Shown in pieces: positions 58,027 to 64,000 of a stretch of DNA of 64,000 bases. Source of the stretch: Colwellia sp. Its GTDB lineage: Bacteria; Pseudomonadota; Gammaproteobacteria; Enterobacterales; Alteromonadaceae. Made by a program: the position numbers and the translations under genes. Numbering within the stretch: the first letter of the stretch is position 1; the number at the start of each line of letters is the position of its first letter. Under the pieces are notes generated by a model. It was not told where the DNA came from. It did not search any database and worked only from the letters and a program-made list of their open reading frames with translations. The stretch covers positions 62,001 through 126,000 of the forward strand of contig JABSOW010000008.1 of NCBI GenBank assembly GCA_013215465.1. The letters are read 5' to 3'.

Positions 58027-59113
58027 ACAAAGCCTCCTTCATTCCATCACGATTTAAAGCAGCATAATCAAGTAGTGATTTAGCTATTTCATTTAAAGGT
58101 AAGTCTTGAGAATGCGCATTAAGAGCATGGGCCTTACCTGGCATGCCCCATATCAAACTACTGTTTTTATCTTGAATTAATGTTCTTGCTCCTTGCTCTT
58201 TTAACCGTAACATTCCTTGAGCGCCATCTTGTCCCATACCTGTTAGTAAAACAGCCTGAACATTAGTGGCAAGGTCAAGTAATGAATCAAAAAGAACATC
58301 AACTGCGGGCTTATGACGATTAACCTCATGGCTATCAACTAAGGTACAAAATAGCATGCCATTTTTATGGGCTATTTCTAAATGCATATCACCTGGAGCA
58401 ATATAAACATTACCCTGTTTAACTTTTTGTCCATGAGTTGCTTCATGAACTTGCATTGAACATAGTTCATTTAAGCGCTTCGCAAAACTTAAACTAAAGC
58501 TTTTAGGGATATGTTGAGTAATAACAATAGGAGGAGAATTTTCAGGTAAGTTTTGTAGTAATTGCTTTATTGCTTCAGTCCCCCCGGTTGAGGCACCTAC
58601 AGCAATAATATGGTTATTGCGTTTGATTCCAGAAAATGGGAGCACGTGCGCGGTATTATTTATATTTTTTTGTTTTGCCAATGAATAACTTAATTGATAG
58701 TTTTTTTGATCAACGGTTACCCCTTGAGTGATTTTTTCTATTAAAACCTCTTTAAAGCTATTTTTTGTCGCTATAAGCTCTTGCACACTAGGTTTAGCAA
58801 TAAAATCAATTGCTCCTAATTCTAGTGCTTTCAAAGTGATGTTAGCACCTTGTTGAGTTAATGTTGATAACATAATGACCGGCATTGGCCTTAGGCGCAT
58901 CAAATTTGACAAAAAAGTAATGCCGTCCATTTTTGGCATTTCAATATCAAGAGTTAATATGTCTGGGTTTAGTTTTTTAATCAGCTCTCTTGCCACAATT
59001 GGATCTTCTGCTTCTCCAACCACCTCTATGTTAACCGCTTGTCGTAAAGCATCTTTAATGATATTTCGAATAACTGATGAATCATCAATTACCAATACTT
59101 TAATAGCACTCAT
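58013..59113 (-). CDS. cheB: Chemotaxis protein-glutamate methylesterase/deamidase CheB
   Basis: About 366 residues from the ATG at 59113, where the family start [17 protein letters not shown] begins. The longer frame to 59173 reads through a MITE remnant. The receiver domain (about 1-125, [14 protein letters not shown]) is followed by the esterase with the catalytic Ser in VGASTGG, His in QHIP and Asp in LTGMGQDGA. It removes receptor methyl groups upon phosphorylation. It lies after cheD and overlaps the MCP-like gene. Confidence 0.94.
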   Translation of the reverse strand: MSAIKVLVIDDSSVIRNIIKDALRQAVNIEVVGEAEDPIVARELIKKLNPDILTLDIEMPKMDGITFLSNLMRLRPMPVIMLSTLTQQGANITLKALELGAIDFIAKPSVQELIATKNSFKEVLIEKITQGVTVDQKNYQLSYSLAKQKNINNTAHVLPFSGIKRNNHIIAVGASTGGTEAIKQLLQNLPENSPPIVITQHIPKSFSLSFAKRLNELCSMQVHEATHGQKVKQGNVYIAPGDMHLEIAHKNGMLFCTLVDSHEVNRHKPAVDVLFDSLLDLATNVQAVLLTGMGQDGAQGMLRLKEQGARTLIQDKNSSLIWGMPGKAHALNAHSQDLPLNEIAKSLLDYAALNRDGMKEALYARQ

Positions 59114-59272
59114 AAATATTGTATCCCTTTTTTTATCGCTATTTGGTTTATGTATATACCCATGCCACTTCAAGATGCAGGATTCAGCGAGAATCTAGAG
59201 GCGGTATGGATATAGGTGTTTTATACAACTTAATAGTAAGTAAACCTGACTATCAAGGGTAAGGTAAACAAC
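59114..59272. other. Gap between cheD and cheB with MITE terminus remnant
   Basis: This 159-base non-coding gap contains TATACCCATGCCACTTCAAG at 59155 and onward to about 59214, which matches the ends of the 267-bp element. The other end of this stretch (GGTATGGATATA) is a poor inverse of the first, so this is a deletion derivative or partial copy. Confidence 0.65.
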
Positions 59273-59932
59273 CTAAAACAACTCAACATCTCCATCAACA
59301 TCTTTAGTATCAATTTGACTACGATAATCAGTTTCACGACGAACAATAGTATCGTTATGTAGATTATCTAATCGTTTAACAAAAGCTCGCCCACTGCTTG
59401 GTTCAAAAAGCACCTTGCGAGGATACACGTCTCCTAAATCGGTACTTTCAATAGCAATATTTTCTTGCGCTAAATAACCATAAACGAAATCAATATTACG
59501 TTGTCCAACATCAGACATTTGCGTTAATATTTTACCGCCACCAAAAAGCTTAGCCTTTAAATTACTCCTTCTACCGCCACACTTTAAAATAGTATTTATC
59601 AAGTGTTCCATAGCAAAATTACCATAGCGAGTAGCATCTCCAACCTTTTCCCGTTGCCCCCAATTAACTTCATGGGCTTCTTTGTCAGTCGCTGGCAGCA
59701 TAAAGTGATTCATACCACCTATTTTTATTCTACAATCCCAAATACAGGCAGAAATACATGAGCCTAATGTCGTGGCAATAGCAATATTGTCAATTGTCAT
59801 ATAAAACTCACCGGGTAATATTTTTGCCACCACCATTTCACGTTGTTTATCCCAATAATGATTAATGTGACTAAATTCAGGTAAACACTTTTCCTTATGA
59901 GCTGCCACCATAGGGTGATTATTTCGATCCAC
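59273..59932 (-). CDS. cheD: Receptor glutamine deamidase CheD
   Basis: About 219 residues. I prefer the GTG at 59932, because GAGAGG is correctly placed. An ATG at 59998 would run 41 bases into cheR. The CheD core is clear: ATTLGSCISACIWD with the catalytic Cys, GGMNHFMLPA with the His, RYGNFAMEHLIN with the Thr side, and AKLFGGG. CheD deamidates receptor glutamines and in some species binds CheC/CheY-P. Its C-terminus ends GDVELF, like two other proteins of the cluster. Confidence 0.9.
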   Translation of the reverse strand: MDRNNHPMVAAHKEKCLPEFSHINHYWDKQREMVVAKILPGEFYMTIDNIAIATTLGSCISACIWDCRIKIGGMNHFMLPATDKEAHEVNWGQREKVGDATRYGNFAMEHLINTILKCGGRRSNLKAKLFGGGKILTQMSDVGQRNIDFVYGYLAQENIAIESTDLGDVYPRKVLFEPSSGRAFVKRLDNLHNDTIVRRETDYRSQIDTKDVDGDVELF

Positions 59933-59957
59933 GCCATCCCTCTCTTTTGATATAACT

Positions 59958-60818
59958 CTACAGTGGTTTTCTAAAAATAGTACGCCCAACATTATCAAAA
60001 TGTTGTGTAAACGCTCCTAGGTTCTCACTATGGCCTAGCATTAATAATCCTCCTGGAGCCAACAAGTCATAATAGCGAGCGAATAAGCCTTGCTGCGTTG
60101 GTTTGTCAAAATAAATAATAACGTTACGGCAAAAAATGATGTCAAATGGCCCCGTCATTGGCCACTCATGCAGTAAATTCAATTGCTTAAAGGTTATTAA
60201 GTCACTGAGCTTTTTGTCTACTCGAACATTTTTTTCATTTTTACCACAACCACGATGAAAATAGTTTCTCTTAAGTTTTTCACTTATATTTTCAATTCGA
60301 CGATATTCATAAATACCAGATTTACCTGTTGCTAAAACATTAGAATCAATATCTGTTGCTAGTATTTTTACATCCCAACTAGACATCAGCGTATGCATCT
60401 TTTCTAAAAGTGTAATTGCGATACTATAAGGCTCTTCACCAGTAGAGCTTGCTGATGACCATATTCGTACACGCTTTTTTCCGTTTGCTTCCATTACTTT
60501 GGTTGCCATCAATTTTGGTAATTCTTCGTTAGTTAAATAATCAAAATGATGCTGCTCTCGAAAAAAACTCGTTAAGTTCGTTGTTATCGCATTAATAAAG
60601 TAATCTTTTTCTTGTTCCCCTTGTTGTCGTAATAATTGACAATAATCACTAAATGAATTTAATTTTTTCTCTCTGATAATACGAGTTAGCCGGCGATAAA
60701 CCATTTCTCGTTTATTATCATTAAGTACAATCCCTGTAGACTGATAAACAAAGTCACATATAAATTTAAAGTCTTCGTTCGTCAGTCGTACCGCTTTATC
60801 TCTTACGTTTTGAGTCAT
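59958..60818 (-). CDS. cheR: Chemotaxis protein methyltransferase CheR
   Basis: A 286-residue SAM-dependent methyltransferase. An N-terminal helical domain (about 10-80) is followed by the catalytic domain with RIWSSASSTGEEPYSIAITL (SAM site), ILATDIDSNVLATGKSGIY and FDIIFCRNVIIYFDKPTQQ. The end TIFRKPL is typical. It methylates receptor glutamates. It starts six bases after the MCP gene, whose C-terminal EWEEF is a CheR-docking pentapeptide. Confidence 0.94.
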   Translation of the reverse strand: MTQNVRDKAVRLTNEDFKFICDFVYQSTGIVLNDNKREMVYRRLTRIIREKKLNSFSDYCQLLRQQGEQEKDYFINAITTNLTSFFREQHHFDYLTNEELPKLMATKVMEANGKKRVRIWSSASSTGEEPYSIAITLLEKMHTLMSSWDVKILATDIDSNVLATGKSGIYEYRRIENISEKLKRNYFHRGCGKNEKNVRVDKKLSDLITFKQLNLLHEWPMTGPFDIIFCRNVIIYFDKPTQQGLFARYYDLLAPGGLLMLGHSENLGAFTQHFDNVGRTIFRKPL

Positions 60819-60824
60819 GAGTGA

Positions 60825-63596
60825 TTAAAACTCCTCCCACTCTTGATCTCTTGCCGTTTTTACCCGTGATGCTCTCGGTGCATGGACACCTTTGCTACGA
60901 TTAGGCCTTTGGCTAACCCTTGGCTTTGTAGTTTGAGTTACTGGTGCCGCTTTATCTTCACCATTATTAAAAAAGGCAACTTGCTCTAACAGCGCTTGTG
61001 ATTGTTCTTCCATGGATTTACTTGACGCGGCAGCCTCTTCAACTAAAGCAGCATTTTGCTGAGTCATTTCATCCATTTGGCTAACGGCGGCGCTTACTTC
61101 ACCGATACCCGCAGACTGCTCTTTACCGGCACTATCAATATCACTAATCATTTGGCTTACTTCTTCAATAGCAGTAACTAATTCGGTAAAAGTTTGTCCG
61201 GTTTCATCAACAAGCTTAGTACCCTGACCTACCGCTTCCACACTGTCATTAATCAAGCCTTTTATTTCTTTCGCTGCGCCTGCTGAGCGCTGCGCTAAAT
61301 TACGAACCTCAGCAGCAACAACGGCAAAACCTCTACCTTGTTCGCCAGCACGAGCCGCTTCAACAGCAGCATTTAAAGCAAGTAAATTGGTTTGAAAGGC
61401 AATTTCATCTATGACACTAATAATATCGGCAATTTTTTTACTTGATTTGTTAATGTCACTCATGGCAGTTATTGCATTTCGTACCACAGAGCCACCATTA
61501 GTCGCTTTTTCCATAACCGACTTAGATAACTTACTGGCTTCCGTAGAATTTTCCGCATTTTGTTGCACTGTGCTAGTTAGTTCTTCCATGGCTGAAGCCG
61601 TTTCTTCAAGGCTAGATGCTTGTGACTCAGTGCGGTGACTCAATTCATTGTTGCCTTGTGCAATTTCACGAGCTGAATCAAAAACATTGGTCGATGCGGA
61701 GCGAATTTCATTAACCATATTGCTTAAATTATCAATAGAGCCATTCATTGCATTAGCTAGCGCTAAAAATTCACCACCGTAATCATTTCGCATATTTTGA
61801 GTTAAGTCACCATCAGCTAGCGCTTGTGCAACATTAATGGCATCAGTTATTGGCGCGACAATAGAATCCATCAAACCGTTAATATTTTCACCTAGATCTT
61901 TCATAAAACCTTGATATTCAGCAGTATCAATACGACTGTCTAACTTACCTGAAATAGCATCATTGATGAGTCCGTCAATTTGCCCTTGTGCATCTTTTTC
62001 TTCCGTCAAATCAACCCATTGCACTGCCGTCCCGACGTGGTTATCTTCTTCGTCCATTAAGGCAATAGCAATTAATTGAAAAGTTAACCCTGCTACTGAT
62101 ATTTCTGTGGTGTAGGGCATATTGGCGGGGTTACCAAGTAGGTTTTGCTGATGAGCGGGATTTCTATGAAAACTATCAAAGTTAGTTCCCACCATAGTCG
62201 CCACGCTAAATGATGGTAATACTGCTTGTAATTGAGTTTCTCGACGACGAAGCATGGTAGCAACCGCGGGGTTAGCATAAACAATATTGCCACTTCTATC
62301 TGCCATCATCACGTTAGTAGTCATTCCTTCCATTGCCGACGTTAAACGACCAACCTCAACAGACTTAGCTCTAACCTCAGTTACATCTTGCCACTCAAGG
62401 GCATTACCAATATATTCACCCTCAGCATTTCTTATAGCACTAACATTTAGCTCAAAGGTTAAATGCTTAATTTGAATATCTGTGGTGTAGGGTAAATTGT
62501 CAGGATCATCGAGTAACTTACGTTGATGAGCGGGGTTTTTATGAAAACTGTCAATATTAGTACCAATAATAATGTTCGGATCGGCTTTAAAACCTGGCCA
62601 GTTCTCCGCAAACGTGACCTCATGTTTTTTCAATAACGCTAATGTAGCAGCATTGGCATAGGTAATAGTAAAATCCCTATCAATCATGATATTAGCAGTA
62701 GCCGATTGGTCAATAGCGCCTTGTAACTGCACCGCTTTATTTTCTTGAATTCTGGCTTGAGTAACATCTTGCCACTCTAGAGCATTACCAATGTAGTTAC
62801 CTTCTGTATCCATAATAGCACTAACATTTAATTCAAATTTTAAATGTTTAATTTGAATATCTGTTTTATAAGGTAAGTTGTTAGGATCATCAAGTAACCG
62901 GCGTTGGTGGGCGGGGTTTTTGTGAAAAGCATCAATGTTAGAGCCCAAAATTGCATCCGCATCCGCTTTAAAACCGGGCCAATTTTGTGCAAATGTAACT
63001 TCATGCTTTTTCAATAATGCTAACGTGGCATCATTAGCATAAGTGATACTAAAATCTCTATCGATCATGATAAAGGCTGTCGCTGATTGATCTAACGCGC
63101 CTTTTAACTGGTTAGCAAGATCGTCAGCTTTTTTGGCTTGTGTAGTTTTCATGTCCATAGTAGGTCCTTCCTCTGAATTATTTTTTACAGCCTGTTCAGC
63201 TGCGTCAATCATGGTAGTCGCTAATGTTTGGTAAGTAGCTGTCCAAGCTTTTTTGACCGGAGCAGTAAAGTCTTGACCTAGACCTGTTGCCAACGTTTTA
63301 AGCAATGCAGCACCAACCGTATCGTAATGTTGTATTTTTGTACCGTATTCGAGATGTTTTATGCCAAGCTTTTGCATTACTGGAATAAGTTTATTCTTAT
63401 TATTCAGTAACTTAACAGCGGCACCTAACATGGTCATAAGCTTTTTACCCTGCTCTGCCATATCATCTGGAAATAAGGGTTTCAATGTAGGATCCATTTC
63501 AAACAGCGTGTCGTAAAATATTTCAGCCGCTTGAGGCGCTATAGGTAATATTTTTTTCCAACTATCTTGTACTAAAGATATCTGCTTTGGAGTCAT
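60825..63596 (-). CDS. Soluble globin-PAS(x3)-HAMP-MCP receptor, probable O2/redox sensor
   Basis: A 923-residue receptor without membrane helices. Residues 1-145 are a bacterial haemoglobin domain (proximal His81 in GIKHLEYG, Phe42, B10 Tyr28). Three PAS domains follow (about 164-290, 291-417, 418-540). The first two are near-identical duplicates of 127 residues, and all carry FHKNPAHQ or FHRNPAHQ as in haem PAS domains of the Aer2 type. A HAMP-like linker (about 565-620) precedes the receptor hairpin with tip [20 protein letters not shown]. The C-terminus EWEEF is a CheR/CheB-binding pentapeptide. A role in sensing O2 or another haem ligand, driving the cluster's CheA, is likely. Confidence 0.9.
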   Translation of the reverse strand: MTPKQISLVQDSWKKILPIAPQAAEIFYDTLFEMDPTLKPLFPDDMAEQGKKLMTMLGAAVKLLNNKNKLIPVMQKLGIKHLEYGTKIQHYDTVGAALLKTLATGLGQDFTAPVKKAWTATYQTLATTMIDAAEQAVKNNSEEGPTMDMKTTQAKKADDLANQLKGALDQSATAFIMIDRDFSITYANDATLALLKKHEVTFAQNWPGFKADADAILGSNIDAFHKNPAHQRRLLDDPNNLPYKTDIQIKHLKFELNVSAIMDTEGNYIGNALEWQDVTQARIQENKAVQLQGAIDQSATANIMIDRDFTITYANAATLALLKKHEVTFAENWPGFKADPNIIIGTNIDSFHKNPAHQRKLLDDPDNLPYTTDIQIKHLTFELNVSAIRNAEGEYIGNALEWQDVTEVRAKSVEVGRLTSAMEGMTTNVMMADRSGNIVYANPAVATMLRRRETQLQAVLPSFSVATMVGTNFDSFHRNPAHQQNLLGNPANMPYTTEISVAGLTFQLIAIALMDEEDNHVGTAVQWVDLTEEKDAQGQIDGLINDAISGKLDSRIDTAEYQGFMKDLGENINGLMDSIVAPITDAINVAQALADGDLTQNMRNDYGGEFLALANAMNGSIDNLSNMVNEIRSASTNVFDSAREIAQGNNELSHRTESQASSLEETASAMEELTSTVQQNAENSTEASKLSKSVMEKATNGGSVVRNAITAMSDINKSSKKIADIISVIDEIAFQTNLLALNAAVEAARAGEQGRGFAVVAAEVRNLAQRSAGAAKEIKGLINDSVEAVGQGTKLVDETGQTFTELVTAIEEVSQMISDIDSAGKEQSAGIGEVSAAVSQMDEMTQQNAALVEEAAASSKSMEEQSQALLEQVAFFNNGEDKAAPVTQTTKPRVSQRPNRSKGVHAPRASRVKTARDQEWEEF

Positions 63597-63679
63597 TAGT
63601 GTTCCCTGCTCTCATAGAGCTATAATGTCTTTCATCTACTTAACTACTCGTTTACTGTGCTAACTTTATCTATACCGTA

Positions 63680-64000
63680 TTAAGTACAATAAAGTTCATT
63701 TTCACTAAGCAAAGCGTTGCTATCTAATAAAATGATGAGTTTATCGTCAACGCTTGCCAAACCCTTTAAAAAACAACTATCGATATGACTACCAAAGGCT
63801 GGCGCTTTACGTATAGCGGCACTACTAAACTTATAAACTTCTGAAACCGCATCAACCACAATACCAACAACCATCGTTCGTTCTTGTGTTTGATATTTTA
63901 AAATAATCGTTACCGTTTGTTCGTTGTAATCTAACGGCTCTTGTGAAAAACGTTGCCGTAAGTCAATAATGGGAATAATGACACCACGTAAATTTATTAC
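63680..64000 (-). CDS. cheW: CheW-like coupling protein, N-terminal part outside window
   Basis: The C-terminal 106 residues of a CheW-domain protein: VINLRGVIIPIIDLRQRF is the hallmark, followed by VVGIVVDAVSEVYKF and the end FLKGLASVDDKLIILLD. It runs off the right edge. CheW couples receptors to CheA, and the gene lies just upstream of the globin-PAS-MCP gene, as expected for this operon. Confidence 0.9.
   Translation of the reverse strand, partial: VINLRGVIIPIIDLRQRFSQEPLDYNEQTVTIILKYQTQERTMVVGIVVDAVSEVYKFSSAAIRKAPAFGSHIDSCFLKGLASVDDKLIILLDSNALLSENELYCT

Overview
ORGANISM. The window looks like chromosome of an AT-rich marine gammaproteobacterium of the order Alteromonadales, most like Colwellia or Thalassotalea. 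The basis is the conserved block serC-aroA-cmk-rpsA-ihfB-lapA-lapB-pyrF, the yccA/tusDCB/tusE block, nrdA-nrdB-ferredoxin next to ubiG and gyrA, a RadD helicase, and dispersed small repeats of the kind common in this order. This is inferred from protein character and gene order; no search was run. LAYOUT. 1-9.5 kb: a D-arabitol-type catabolic locus. Polyol dehydrogenase, a ribose-type (CUT2) ABC importer, a HAD phosphatase and xylulokinase lie in one minus-strand operon. Beside it are an outer-membrane barrel protein and a SorC-family regulator. A shared palindrome upstream of both sides is a plausible operator. 9.8-13.4 kb: a B12-binding radical SAM protein, a DTW-domain tRNA-modifying enzyme and a SEC-C protein. 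13.5-19 kb: the most unusual part, a compact minus-strand operon encoding two lone metallo-beta-lactamase-fold hydrolases, a three-helix membrane protein, a 38-codon small ORF, an E2-E1 ubiquitin-transfer-like fusion and a JAMM isopeptidase. It looks like an accessory, probably defence-related, island and sits beside a deletion scar joining fragments of an NYN protein and a DCC protein. 19.9-23 kb: radD, a tRNA-Ser(TGA) with a tandem array of decayed tRNA 3' ends and terminators, and tag. 22.9-27.5 kb: two inverted 267-bp MITE-like copies flank yccA-like, tusDCB, tusE and an extended GAPDH. 27.5-32 kb: a lipoprotein, msrB, gnd and gapA. 31.9-42.6 kb: pyrF, lapBA, ihfB, rpsA, cmk, aroA, serC, gyrA. 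42.9-47.9 kb: ubiG, nrdAB and the cognate 2Fe-2S ferredoxin. 47.9-51.1 kb: glutathione-dependent formaldehyde detoxification (fghA, adhC) with a divergent LysR regulator. 51.3-64 kb: a chemosensory cluster (cheW, a soluble globin-PAS3-MCP, cheR, cheD, a membrane MCP, cheB). It is fused in order with a STAS/PP2C partner-switching module, a response regulator and a hybrid histidine kinase. HOW IT WORKS TOGETHER. The arabitol locus would import a pentitol, oxidise it to D-xylulose and phosphorylate it into the pentose phosphate pathway, where gnd and the GAPDHs also act. The chemosensory cluster appears to sense O2 or redox state through haem in the cytoplasm, with adaptation by CheR/CheB/CheD, and it could talk to a phosphatase/anti-sigma-antagonist branch.
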